DNA of 64,000 nucleotides from contig JBGCGJ010000044.1 of NCBI GenBank assembly GCA_045110675.1, forward strand, positions 29,801 to 93,800, read 5' to 3'. The notes beneath the pieces are model-generated. The model did not search any database. It worked only from the letters and a program-made list of their open reading frames with translations, and was not told the origin of the DNA. This document shows positions 35,187 to 43,849 of the stretch, piece after piece. The position numbers and the translations under genes are program-made. Position 1 is the first letter of the stretch, and every line of letters begins with the position of its first letter. The DNA is from JBALVT01 sp045110675. Lineage in GTDB: Bacteria > Pseudomonadota > Gammaproteobacteria > Pseudomonadales > Halieaceae.

Positions 35187-37028
35187 TTAGATCGTGTACT
35201 TTAACGTCAGTGAGATGTTGTCTCTGTCTTTTAGCAAGCCACCAATTCCAGCGGTAACGGGGCCAAAGAACACATTGTATTTTGCTTGGAAGTTCCAGAC
35301 CTCGTTGATATTAAATTCGAGTCCTACACTACCATTGCCGCGGCCTTCATCCCCACCGAAGGTAAATGGGCTCTTGCCATGGATCGTGTAGGACACGCTG
35401 ATAGGCATCGACATATCCCAACCGGGCAGAACTTGAAACCAAGTGGGTTTGAAAACCCCTGCGATGCTGCTGACGATTCTTCCTTCCTCCACGACCGGGT
35501 CCAGTAGCTCGCAGCTCTCGGTGCAGTCATCGAGCATGGAAAAGGTTCCCTCGACGACATAGGAGCCTCCTTCCCACCAGCCGTTGTCGCTGAGAAATCC
35601 CAAACCGTTTACAACCAGGGACCAGGTATCACCCACCGGACCCAGATAGTCGCTGGAGTCGTAGGCGAAAAAATCTCCTTCAATAGCATCCAGGCCCAAG
35701 GCTGCCTCGATCGTTTCGGTGAATAGATCAGGGGAATTGTAAAAACGCTGTAAAGATGCGGAAAGTCCAGGAGCAAGCCCCGTATTTTTTCTATAAACCA
35801 AGTCTAAACCCATGCTGATACCGGCGATTTCTTTCGCCAGAGAAACGGCGAAGAGGTCGATATCTTCCTTGAACAGCCACCGGCCTGTGCCGTAGGTGAT
35901 TGTTCCCGCGCCGGCGTCTACGACCGGATCATTCGGACACGCCACACTGGCATCAACTGAACACAGGGCATTCAATTGGGCGAGCAATGCAGCTGCCAGC
36001 GGTGCGAGATCGGAATCGCCACCAGCAATGACGTTACCCAGTTGACCGACATCGAATCCCGAATGTAAGCCATGCAGATTCTTGTCGACGTAGTTCAGAT
36101 AGATAAAGCTGGTTTCCAGTGATAGCGAATCGACCCAGTATTGTAGGTTGAAACCCCATTCGCTATTTTCAACCTGATCCTTACGCGTGGTAAACCCGGT
36201 TCGAAACGGCGCATCGGGATCGCCCGCCGGAATCGAAATAAACTCAGTATCTTCGGTGAGTCCTTCTGCCGGGCTGAAGTAGGTGCCGCTCTCAGGCAGC
36301 CGGTGCCGCCGATGTTCGAAACCGTAATAGGCGTTCAGCGTCAGGTTGTCAGTGACCTGGTAGACCGTAGATATCTTTCCGTAAGGCAGGAACAGTTCCT
36401 TTGCTTCGGTGCCTGGCACCGAAAACGCCTTGGCGAAGTCAAGGGGCGCCATTGAGGCTCCGACGCCACTGATGGCGCCTCCGGCTAACAGGCTGTTGCC
36501 CCAGTAGATCGTGTGACGCCCAGCCCGAATCCCCAGCGCGGTCTCGCCAATGTCGAAGTTGGCAAACACAAAAGCATCGAGAATTTCGCCGCCCTTGTAA
36601 TGGAGGTCCTGAGCTTCATCGTTGTATTGTCCCGGATCTACACTGGGTGAGGCCCAGGTAAACCTGCGACTGCGCGGGTGATCGCTGTCCTTATAGGCCG
36701 GGTCGTACCAGGCCGAGGCACTGATTCGAAAACCAAAGTTATCTTTATAGATGACATCCATTTCAGACAAAACGTCGAGACGCGTACTGATCAAGCCCAA
36801 GCCACTCCGGTCAACTGATAGGTCGGCGTCATCAGCCAGGAAAAAAGAGGTATTGCCGCGCCGTCCCACATAGACATCTTTGTCCTGGGCGGCAACTCGC
36901 GACATTACGTTGGCCTTAAATGAGTTATCCCAGCGGATATTCCAATCATCTGAGGTTTCAAATTCAAAGGCGGTTGCCGGTGCAGCGAATGCTGAGAGAA
37001 GTGAAGCAGCGATAAAACTCTTCTTCAT
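35187..37028 (-). CDS. DUF1302 family outer-membrane beta-barrel protein
   Basis: 613 residues with a signal peptide (MKKSFIAASLLSAFAAPATA). The mature part begins with EFETSDDWNIRWDNSFK and continues as alternating beta strands (FGFRISASAWYDPAYKD, ALGIRAGRHTIYWGNSLLAG), ending in SLTLKYTI as outer-membrane barrels often do. DUF1302 is of unknown biochemical activity but is tied genetically to DUF1329. As the first gene of the operon it is preceded by a 424-base regulatory region. Confidence 0.87.
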   Translation of the reverse strand: MKKSFIAASLLSAFAAPATAFEFETSDDWNIRWDNSFKANVMSRVAAQDKDVYVGRRGNTSFFLADDADLSVDRSGLGLISTRLDVLSEMDVIYKDNFGFRISASAWYDPAYKDSDHPRSRRFTWASPSVDPGQYNDEAQDLHYKGGEILDAFVFANFDIGETALGIRAGRHTIYWGNSLLAGGAISGVGASMAPLDFAKAFSVPGTEAKELFLPYGKISTVYQVTDNLTLNAYYGFEHRRHRLPESGTYFSPAEGLTEDTEFISIPAGDPDAPFRTGFTTRKDQVENSEWGFNLQYWVDSLSLETSFIYLNYVDKNLHGLHSGFDVGQLGNVIAGGDSDLAPLAAALLAQLNALCSVDASVACPNDPVVDAGAGTITYGTGRWLFKEDIDLFAVSLAKEIAGISMGLDLVYRKNTGLAPGLSASLQRFYNSPDLFTETIEAALGLDAIEGDFFAYDSSDYLGPVGDTWSLVVNGLGFLSDNGWWEGGSYVVEGTFSMLDDCTESCELLDPVVEEGRIVSSIAGVFKPTWFQVLPGWDMSMPISVSYTIHGKSPFTFGGDEGRGNGSVGLEFNINEVWNFQAKYNVFFGPVTAGIGGLLKDRDNISLTLKYTI

Positions 37029-37452
37029 ATTGGGGGTCCTGACATTATGGTTTTAATTTATCAGCTTAGTGGCTAAATGACGATGCAGCAACTTGGCCAA
37101 GCCCCTAAGTTGTATATAAGACACCTTAGTGACCCTAATAGGTGCTATTGCCGCCTCCGCACATCATTTTACGCCGGTAGATCCAGCCTCATTGTGCTGT
37201 TGCGTCGCACTGCGGCTGCTCAACTTTTGTCAATGTTAATGATGACAGGCTAGCGCTCCAGCTTAGAAGGTAGGTAGGTAAGCTGCAGCTATTGAGAAAT
37301 ACAGGCCGCAGACATATGTTCGCATATTACGATCTTAATGGGTGTTAAATTCGAATATACGGATGTATCGACAAAGCGTATAAATACCTCAACTAGCGCT
37401 GAGAAGGCGGCGCAGTTTACAGATTACGCAGCAATTAAAAGAGGCAATGAGA
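37029..37452. other. 424-base intergenic region with divergent promoters
   Basis: Lies between the DUF1302 operon (- strand) and hpf (+ strand). It holds a perfect 10-base palindrome CTTGGCCAAG at 37092-37101, about 64 bases upstream of the DUF1302 start, which may be an operator. There is also a short GGTAGGTAGGTA run near 37268-37280. I see no convincing gene, RNA or mobile element. Confidence 0.4.
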
Positions 37453-37794
37453 ATGAAATTATCCATTTATTCACGACCCTTCCAGCTGACACCTGGAATG
37501 GAAAACCATATTCGACAAAAGCTTAAAACGGTACTGTCCAGGTTGCCCCACCCTACGGAGGTTGCGGTTACGTTTAGTGACATCAACGGAAACCGCGGTG
37601 GAGAAGACAAGCAATGCAAGTTGCAGTTCTCAGTGCCTGGTCTGGGCCGGTTTGTCGTGAAAGATACCAAAGCCGACCTGTATCAAGCCATCGACCACTC
37701 GGCAAAAAGGGCGCGACACGCGATTTCCAGAGCCATGAATCGCCACCATAAAAGGGTGAAGATTAGAGCGATGCCTGAGGGAGAATTCGCCTAG
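37453..37794 (+). CDS. hpf: Ribosome hibernation promoting factor / RaiA family
   Basis: 113 residues. The short HPF/RaiA fold is visible in MKLSIYSRPFQLTPGMENHI, EVAVTFSDING, and DLYQAIDHSAKRARHAISRA with the basic tail RHHKRVKIRA. These proteins bind the 30S decoding region and hold ribosomes inactive in stationary phase. Two ATGs are near each other; AGAGG is 2 bases from 37447 but 8 from 37453, so I use 37453. It stands alone, not in the usual rpoN operon, so it may be an accessory copy. Confidence 0.85.
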   Translation: MKLSIYSRPFQLTPGMENHIRQKLKTVLSRLPHPTEVAVTFSDINGNRGGEDKQCKLQFSVPGLGRFVVKDTKADLYQAIDHSAKRARHAISRAMNRHHKRVKIRAMPEGEFA

Positions 37795-37997
37795 TGCCAT
37801 TGCAGAAAGGTCCCGCAGGGCAGGCCGCCTGGTTGGTCGCTTGCAGTCCCTCGTTTGCCGAAGTCGTACTCGCTTGATTGACTCTTCGGGTATAGCGAAA
37901 CAATAAGGTATTTAAATCGAATATTCGGAGTCTTTGTGCGTCCTTATAATGTCCGGTTTTGCGCTGTGTGCGATTTTGATGATATTTGAGAGAGGAT

Positions 37998-39257
37998 ATG
38001 CCGGTGGGACAGTCAGATGAATGGGTAGACGAGCTTGCCGCGAAAAGGATGGAGCGCGCGGGTTGCCGCGTGGGCATTATCGGTGGGGGGCAGCTCGGCA
38101 TGTATTTGTGCGAGGCGGCTCGTCCATTGGGTCTAACAACCACCGTTCTGATGTCCAGGCCCGACGAGTCTGCTGCCCATGCTGCTGACGCAGTTATCAT
38201 AGCGGCTTTGGATGACTTACAGGCTGTTCGTGCACTGATTGAAACATCTGATGTGATCACCTTCGAGCTTGAGGCGATTCCGGAAGCAACAATTGAAATG
38301 CTCGAAGAGGCTGAGGCACAGTCACAGCTTAGGGTCTTTCCTCGCTTGAAAACTCTGAGATTGCTGAAGGACAAAGGCCTGCAAAAAACGTGGTTGCACG
38401 AGCAATCCCTGCCGACGCTACCTTTCGTGGTCGTACCGGAGATTCAAGAATTATCATTGGGTGTGATAAAGCCTGTCGGTTTGCCGCTGGTACAGAAAGC
38501 CTGTCAGGGGGGTTACGATGGCAAGGGCGTGCAAATGCTTCGCTCCGAGAAGGAGCTGCAAAAGGCGTGGCCAGTTTCCAGCGTCCTGGAGCCGCTGCTT
38601 GATCATCGCGTTGAAGTTTCGGTCATCGTAGCCAGAGACTGCGATGGTGACCTGGTTTCTTATCCACCGGTGTCGATGGACTTCGACGAGCGCTTCAATG
38701 CCGTGTCTTCGGTGATGAGCCCCGCATCGATTCCAGAACAACTCCAGCAAGAATGTGAAACACTCGCGCGCCGCGCCGTAAACGCACTCGAGGGCATCGG
38801 TGTGTTCGCGATTGAACTGTTTATTGCGCAAGACGGCAGTATCTACATCAACGAAATTTCTCCGCGTGTCCACAATTCAGGACACCTGACTATGGAAGCG
38901 TTTACGGTCTCGCAATTCGAACAACATATTCGTGCTGTGGTGGGGCTGCCGCTAATGCCCGTGGTCAAGCAGCGAGAGTTTGCGGTGATGTTAAACATTC
39001 TTTACGATGACAGTTGGAGTGATCTGTGCCCGGCAGAACCCTGCCGTGATCCGGTGAAGCTCAGCCTGATGTCTCAGGCCCACTGGTATGGAAAACCCGA
39101 GGGCACAGTTGGGCGAAAAATGGGGCATCTCACCACCCTGGGTAATTCCGCTGCAGCAACCGGTTCAGAAGCTTCCAGGGCACTGATGAGTTTGCGTGCT
39201 ACTGACCTTAGCAGGCCTGTTACATCCACATATTTTAAGGAACCCGTTTGTCACTAA
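37998..39257 (+). CDS. purK: 5-(carboxyamino)imidazole ribonucleotide synthase
   Basis: 419 residues, ATP-grasp type. The N-terminus RVGIIGGGQLGMYLCEAARP and the ATP-grasp blocks KACQGGYDGKGVQML, VFAIELFIAQDGSIYINEIS and PRVHNSGHLTMEAF are characteristic of PurK. The enzyme carboxylates AIR using ATP and bicarbonate. It is longer than E. coli PurK (355 residues), with about 25 extra residues at the start. ATG 37998 follows AGAGAGGA. The stop overlaps the purE start by 10 bases. Confidence 0.9.
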   Translation: MPVGQSDEWVDELAAKRMERAGCRVGIIGGGQLGMYLCEAARPLGLTTTVLMSRPDESAAHAADAVIIAALDDLQAVRALIETSDVITFELEAIPEATIEMLEEAEAQSQLRVFPRLKTLRLLKDKGLQKTWLHEQSLPTLPFVVVPEIQELSLGVIKPVGLPLVQKACQGGYDGKGVQMLRSEKELQKAWPVSSVLEPLLDHRVEVSVIVARDCDGDLVSYPPVSMDFDERFNAVSSVMSPASIPEQLQQECETLARRAVNALEGIGVFAIELFIAQDGSIYINEISPRVHNSGHLTMEAFTVSQFEQHIRAVVGLPLMPVVKQREFAVMLNILYDDSWSDLCPAEPCRDPVKLSLMSQAHWYGKPEGTVGRKMGHLTTLGNSAAATGSEASRALMSLRATDLSRPVTSTYFKEPVCH

Positions 39258-39754
39258 CACCAAAAGTAGGAATTATCATGGGCAGCGATTCTGATCTGCC
39301 TGTTATGAACGCCGCCGCAGACACACTGAGCGAACTCGGAGTGGACTGGGAACTCACCATCGTCAGCGCACACAGAACCCCGCAGCGACTTTTTGATTAC
39401 GCTAGCAGCGCCGAGGAGCGCGGCTTGAGAGTCATTATCGCTGGTGCGGGCGGCGCAGCGCATCTTCCGGGTATGGCTGCTGCGCTCACGGTATTGCCGG
39501 TTATTGGCGTACCGGTGAGTGCGACGTGTCTAGAGGGCGAAGATGCTTTGCTGTCCATCGTGCAGATGCCAGCAGGCGTGCCGGTCGCTGCGGTTGCCAT
39601 CGATAACGCGACTAATGCGGGAATTTTGGCGGCGCAAATGCTGTCAACTGGCGATGCCGAATTGAGAAAGCGCTTACAAGCTTACAAACAAAGTTTGGAA
39701 GACAAAGTCATGGCAAAGGTGAGCGCACTGGATAGCAGGACAACGGGCGGCTGA
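39248..39754 (+). CDS. purE: 5-(carboxyamino)imidazole ribonucleotide mutase
   Basis: 168 residues from TTG 39248, with AAGGA 6 bases upstream. Class I PurE motifs are present: GIIMGSDSDLPVM, the His loop SAHRTPQRLFDYA, GAGGAAHLPGMAAA, and SIVQMPAGVPVAAVAIDNA. The usual SSxLxGxDSLLS segment is here VSATCLEGEDALLS, a clear departure. PurE moves the carboxyl from N5-CAIR to C4. It overlaps purK by 10 bases and is 4 bases from sbtA, so the four genes purK-purE-sbtA-sbtB look like one operon. Confidence 0.9.
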   Translation: MSLTPKVGIIMGSDSDLPVMNAAADTLSELGVDWELTIVSAHRTPQRLFDYASSAEERGLRVIIAGAGGAAHLPGMAAALTVLPVIGVPVSATCLEGEDALLSIVQMPAGVPVAAVAIDNATNAGILAAQMLSTGDAELRKRLQAYKQSLEDKVMAKVSALDSRTTGG

Positions 39755-39758
39755 CACG

Positions 39759-40754
39759 ATGTTCCTCGACAATCTGAGTTCGCCGCCGCTGCTCTTTTTC
39801 TTTTTGGGAATGCTTGCGGTTCTGGTTCGTTCTGATCTTGATATTCCGGCTCAGATAGCGAAGTTTATGTCCCTGTATTTGCTGTTCGCTATCGGCTTCA
39901 AGGGCGGCGTCGCACTCAATGAATCTAAATTGGACGCAGAGGTATGGCTCTCGCTGGGAGCCGCCGTGTTATTGTCAGCAGTGGTTCCCGTCTACAGTTT
40001 TTATGTCCTTCGCAGGAAATTGTCAGTGGCCGATGCCGCTGCAACTGCCGCGACCTATGGTTCAGTGAGTGCAGTCACCTTCATCACCGCGACCAGTTAC
40101 CTGACTTACCAGGGCGTCGACTGGAACGGACATATGGTGGCGGCGATGGCGTTGATGGAGTCGCCCGCCATTATTTTGGGTCTACTGCTTTACAGCCGAT
40201 CTCGAAGTGCGAGTAAGGCGTCCAGCGAGCCGCATAAGTGGGGCGAGCTTTTGCATGAAGCCTGTCTCAACAGCTCGGTGTTTCTCATTTTAGGCAGCAT
40301 GATTATCGGGTGGATTACCGGTCCACCGGGTATGGAACAATTGTCGCCGTTGATCAAAGATCTTTTTTTAGGGGTGCTATGTTTGTTCCTGCTCGATATG
40401 GGCATCGTCGCTGCTCGCCGCTTGCGGGATCTTCGTGAGAGCTCAGAACAGCGCTCAGGAGCAGTGCCTATAGCTTATATGGTTGCGATGGCACTGTTAT
40501 TCCCAATCGTAAATGCGGGTCTGGCTCTATCGCTGGGAGCCGCGTTGCAACTCACCCTGGGTGATTTAGTGTTGCTGACAGTTCTGGCGGCGAGCGCGTC
40601 CTACATCGCCGTACCTGCTGCGATGCGACTGGCGTTGCCAGAGGCAAACCCCAGTGTGTATCTTCCTATGTCGTTGGCGATAACTTTTCCTGCCAACTTG
40701 CTGGTGGGTATTCCGCTGTATCACAAGGTGGCGGAGTATCTGGTCGGTGCATGA
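39759..40754 (+). CDS. sbtA: SbtA-like sodium-dependent bicarbonate transporter
   Basis: 331 residues, almost all membrane helices (about ten). SbtA-type sequence appears in SDLDIPAQIAKFMSLYLLFA, IGFKGGVALNESKLDAEVW, AAATAATYGSVSAVTFITAT and MRLALPEANPSVYLPMSLAI. SbtA brings in bicarbonate with Na+. It starts 4 bases after purE stops. The neighbouring purK enzyme consumes bicarbonate, so the pair could channel substrate to purine synthesis. Confidence 0.9.
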   Translation: MFLDNLSSPPLLFFFLGMLAVLVRSDLDIPAQIAKFMSLYLLFAIGFKGGVALNESKLDAEVWLSLGAAVLLSAVVPVYSFYVLRRKLSVADAAATAATYGSVSAVTFITATSYLTYQGVDWNGHMVAAMALMESPAIILGLLLYSRSRSASKASSEPHKWGELLHEACLNSSVFLILGSMIIGWITGPPGMEQLSPLIKDLFLGVLCLFLLDMGIVAARRLRDLRESSEQRSGAVPIAYMVAMALLFPIVNAGLALSLGAALQLTLGDLVLLTVLAASASYIAVPAAMRLALPEANPSVYLPMSLAITFPANLLVGIPLYHKVAEYLVGA

Positions 40755-40778
40755 TTCAACTAAACTCTTGAGGCCCTG

Positions 40779-41075
40779 ATGAAACCTTGTAAAAGAATAG
40801 AAGTGGTTATCGAGCAGGTCATGGCGCCTAAACTTATCGAGCTGCTGCGTGCCCAGGGCACCCGAGGTTACACCGCCATTCCCAATATTAGCGGGGAGGG
40901 CGATCGGGGTATTCGGCGAGCTGATGAGCTCGCGGGTGATTCCAGTAATACGATGTTTATTATCGCCTGCGAAAATCTCGATGAAGTTGAAAGTATTGTA
41001 GAGCTGGTTCGGCCGCTGATTCATAGATCAGGCGGCATTTGCATTGTCTCCGATGCGCAGTGGGTATTGCACTGA
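40779..41075 (+). CDS. sbtB: PII-like protein, SbtB type
   Basis: 98 residues following sbtA by 24 bases. It has the PII ferredoxin-like fold: KRIEVVIEQVMAPKLIELL, GTRGYTAIPNISGEGDRGI and FIIACENLDEVESIVELVRP. The T-loop region is short and there is no C-terminal Cys-containing R-loop seen in many cyanobacterial SbtB proteins. SbtB binds cAMP, AMP or ADP and controls SbtA. The gene ends 24 bases before the convergent nhaR stop. Confidence 0.85.
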   Translation: MKPCKRIEVVIEQVMAPKLIELLRAQGTRGYTAIPNISGEGDRGIRRADELAGDSSNTMFIIACENLDEVESIVELVRPLIHRSGGICIVSDAQWVLH

Positions 41076-41099
41076 CGGGCAGGAAGCCTATGCAATCGC

Positions 41100-41999
41100 T
41101 CAGCTGAACAGCTGCTCTCTGGCCCGTTCGATAATTTCCACCACAGCGGGATGCTTCACTTTTCGCTCCGGCGAAATCACCACAAACTCTTCTTTCACAT
41201 CGTCCAGCACGCCGATAACTTCAGCGTGGTACATCCGCTCAACTTCCGATGCGATCACTTGCGGAGCTGGAAACACTCCGGCACCGGCTTCACCAAAAGC
41301 CTTCAATAGAGCGCTGTCGCCGATCTCGGCAACAATGTTGGGTCGCACATTGACACTTTCAAACCACTCGTCCAGATCACGCCTGAACACGGAGGTCGAA
41401 AGGGGCAGCAAAAAGGGCGCACCATCAAGCGATGCAGGGAAGCCCTTCTTGTAACGTGCCACAGCCTCTTTTACGCAAAACAATGCAATGGGGCTGCCGC
41501 CCATGCGGTGGTTGTAGGCTTTGACGTTCATGCCCACGGGAATAGGCCTATCTGAAATAACCATATCGAGCCGGTGGATAGCCAGGTCGGCGAGCAACTG
41601 CTCGAGGCTCGCTTCACTGCAAACCAGTTTCACGGGATTCTGCGCAGACAGGGCAGGCTCTAGCATTCTGTAGCCAATCAACTTGGCCAGAGAGCTCACG
41701 ATTCCGACGTTTAGAACAGGTTGAATGTGAGGCTCACGATTTTTTACCAGCTGACTGAGTTCTGCTCCCACCTGAAAGATGTCATCGGCATACTGTTTCA
41801 CGATTCGACCCATGTCCGTGAGCATCAGCCCGCGTCCGGCGCGCTGAAATAGCGGCTCGCCCACCACTTCATCAAGAAGCTTCAATTGGCCGCTGATGGT
41901 TTGCGGGGTGAGATGCAGGACCTCGGCGGCGCGGGCGATACTTCCCTCGCTGGCAACAGTCCAGAAATAGTGCAGGTGGTTGTAGTTCAGGTGGCGCAT
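41100..41999 (-). CDS. nhaR: LysR-family transcriptional activator NhaR
   Basis: 299 residues. The winged helix-turn-helix starts MRHLNYNHLHYFWTVASEG and continues AAEVLHLTPQTISGQLKLLD, closely like E. coli NhaR (INYNHLYYFWHV..., LTPQTITGQIRAL). The effector domain has LDMVISDRPIPVGMNVKAY and LLKAFGEAGAGVFPAPQVIA. NhaR responds to Na+ and activates nhaA. No nhaA is here, but the Na+/bicarbonate symporter sbtA is next door. An exact 20-base repeat upstream is shared with yccA. Confidence 0.9.
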   Translation of the reverse strand: MRHLNYNHLHYFWTVASEGSIARAAEVLHLTPQTISGQLKLLDEVVGEPLFQRAGRGLMLTDMGRIVKQYADDIFQVGAELSQLVKNREPHIQPVLNVGIVSSLAKLIGYRMLEPALSAQNPVKLVCSEASLEQLLADLAIHRLDMVISDRPIPVGMNVKAYNHRMGGSPIALFCVKEAVARYKKGFPASLDGAPFLLPLSTSVFRRDLDEWFESVNVRPNIVAEIGDSALLKAFGEAGAGVFPAPQVIASEVERMYHAEVIGVLDDVKEEFVVISPERKVKHPAVVEIIERAREQLFS

Positions 42000-42053
42000 T
42001 AAGGCCTCGGATCGGCGTAAGCTAAGTTCGGGAAAAACGACTATAAGCGATTC

Positions 42054-42073
42054 AAAGATCGAATAGAACTGTT
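42054..42073. repeat. 20-base direct repeat, copy 1, upstream of nhaR
   Basis: AAAGATCGAATAGAACTGTT, identical to 42964-42983. It lies 54 bases upstream of the nhaR start. A repeat of this length next to a LysR gene and in front of a second gene suggests a shared regulator site, most simply NhaR. Confidence 0.6.
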
Positions 42074-42170
42074 TTTGTGAAATGCGCTATCAAACACCGA
42101 TGAGGATATGCAGAGCGCTCATTGTGGCGCGCTGACATTCTTGCTTTTATCGATGGGGTGGTGAGATTTC

Positions 42171-42851
42171 TTATCCCAATCTAATCTGGTTGGCCAGTCC
42201 ATCGGGTAGGTTTAAGGCGCGCTCCAGTTGGTCCAGGTAGGCGCGTTCCCTGGGATCGTCCTCATCAATGGCAAGGCAGGAAGCACCGTAGATTTCGGCC
42301 TTGTGTTCCAGGCCTTCAACACCTCTTGCGACGTCTTCCACCGTGAGCGGCTGCCGGAGAAGATCAAACACCAATGCTTTCAGCTCTGCTGACAGCTCCA
42401 TACGATCGACCATTTCAAAGATGCGCTCTTGCTCCACGGCATCTATGTGCCCATCGGCTTTAGCGGCAGCGATCATCGCTGTGATAATGCTGATTTCTAG
42501 TGTTTTAACGGGCGCTGTTGATACCACCGAGAGCTGCGGTTGCGCTTTGCTGATGCCATGGGCTTGTGGCTGAGTGTTGGTCGACGAACTGCGCCATTTT
42601 TGCAGGGCACTGAGTGCCAGCCCGCCCGCTACGGCAGCACCACCGTAACCCGCGGCCTTTCCGGCGAACTTGCGCGCCTTCTTGCTACCCAAAAGCAGCG
42701 CTACGATACCGCCTGCTGCAGCACCGCCCATCAGTCCGCCGGGTATTTTGTCGGTAAAAGATGCGTTCTGCTGGACCGCTTGGGTCTGATGACCCACAGC
42801 GCTGTCTGTGCCGCCTAGAAATTGTCCTAACAGGCTCTGGATATCACTCAT
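42171..42851 (-). CDS. DUF533 / TerB-like protein, YebE type
   Basis: 226 residues. After an N-terminal region that begins SDIQSLLGQFLGG there is a Gly/Ala-rich hydrophobic stretch (IPGGLMGGAAAGGIVALLLG, GKAAGYGGAAVAGGLALSAL), possibly a membrane anchor. A C-terminal TerB-like helical domain follows: TAMIAAAKADGHIDAVEQER and VEGLEHKAEIYGASCLAIDE. This is the DUF533/YebE layout, a family of membrane-linked stress proteins of unknown activity. Confidence 0.85.
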   Translation of the reverse strand: MSDIQSLLGQFLGGTDSAVGHQTQAVQQNASFTDKIPGGLMGGAAAGGIVALLLGSKKARKFAGKAAGYGGAAVAGGLALSALQKWRSSSTNTQPQAHGISKAQPQLSVVSTAPVKTLEISIITAMIAAAKADGHIDAVEQERIFEMVDRMELSAELKALVFDLLRQPLTVEDVARGVEGLEHKAEIYGASCLAIDEDDPRERAYLDQLERALNLPDGLANQIRLG

Positions 42852-42963
42852 TCTCTACACCTCTTTAGATTAACTGATGTTGAAAAGAGTAGGCGATGTT
42901 GGGCGCGCGGTATATTCGAATATGCATAAGATACACATCGGATAATTCGTACATTGATTAAAG

Positions 42964-42983
42964 AAAGATCGAATAGAACTGTT
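42964..42983. repeat. 20-base direct repeat, copy 2, upstream of yccA
   Basis: Identical to 42054-42073 and 50 bases upstream of the GTG start of yccA. See copy 1 for the proposed role. Confidence 0.6.
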
Positions 42984-43033
42984 GATTAAAAGCTCTATAG
43001 TGGCCTGACTGGTAATCCTAAAAGGACAAGATT

Positions 43034-43747
43034 GTGACTACACGAAAACCCGTTCCCCAGATCGCAGTTGCTGACCCCGACGACGCGCAGTTTGCCCAAA
43101 CCGGTGCACGTGGCGCCGATGCCGCGGCGCTGGCAGTACTGAGAGACACCTATCGTTTACTTTCTGCGACACTGGTATTCAGTGCCGCAGTCGCCTGGCT
43201 CAGCGCCAGCTTGAAACTGCCTCATCCCGGTTTGATGCTCACCTTGGGCGGCTACTTCGGGCTGTTGTTTTTAACATCCTATCTGCGCAACAGTGCCTGG
43301 GGTTTACTGTCAGTGTTCGCGCTCACGGGGTTCATGGGCTATACCCTGGGGCCCATCATCGCAGCGTACCTGAGTTTGCCCAATGGCAATGAGATTGTGC
43401 TGACAGCAATGGCTTCCACTGCGACGGTATTCCTCGCACTTTCCTGGTACGCCAAGCAAGACAATGCGATCGACATGATGCGCATGGGCACCTTTTTGAT
43501 GGTGGGTATTCTCACGGCATTTTGCCTGGGCCTGGCGGCGTTCTTTTTCTCCATGCCGGCATTGTCGTTGGCCGTTTCGGCGATGTTCGTATTGCTGATG
43601 GCGGGGCTTATCATGTATCAAACGCAGGACATACTGCGCGGTGGTGAGCGCAACTACATCAGCGCGACGGTCACGCTGTTTGTCGCTATCTTCAATCTGT
43701 TCACCAGCCTGATGCACCTGATGGGTATGGGAGGCGACGATGCTTAA
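43034..43747 (+). CDS. yccA: Bax inhibitor-1/YccA family membrane protein
   Basis: 237 residues from GTG 43034 (AAAGGA upstream). Seven hydrophobic segments are seen, with family motifs LRDTYRLLSATLVFSAAVAW, ALTGFMGYTLGPIIAAYLSL and LIMYQTQDILRGGERNYISA (the conserved Asp pair region) and the last helix ATVTLFVAIFNLFTSLM. In E. coli YccA binds and modulates the FtsH protease. A hairpin terminator follows the gene. Confidence 0.9.
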   Translation: MTTRKPVPQIAVADPDDAQFAQTGARGADAAALAVLRDTYRLLSATLVFSAAVAWLSASLKLPHPGLMLTLGGYFGLLFLTSYLRNSAWGLLSVFALTGFMGYTLGPIIAAYLSLPNGNEIVLTAMASTATVFLALSWYAKQDNAIDMMRMGTFLMVGILTAFCLGLAAFFFSMPALSLAVSAMFVLLMAGLIMYQTQDILRGGERNYISATVTLFVAIFNLFTSLMHLMGMGGDDA

Positions 43748-43777
43748 CAGCACTTCTCGTTAAGCGCACTTACCTGG

Positions 43778-43813
43778 AGTGGCACCGCAGCAAACAGTGC
43801 TGGTGCCGCTTTT
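43778..43813 (+). terminator. Rho-independent terminator after yccA
   Basis: GGCACC-AGCA pairs with TGCT-GGTGCC with a small bulge, followed by TTTT. It begins about 30 bases after the yccA stop. Confidence 0.65.
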
Positions 43814-43849
43814 CAGTTAGACAGCGAGAAACCATGTTATGTTACTGGC

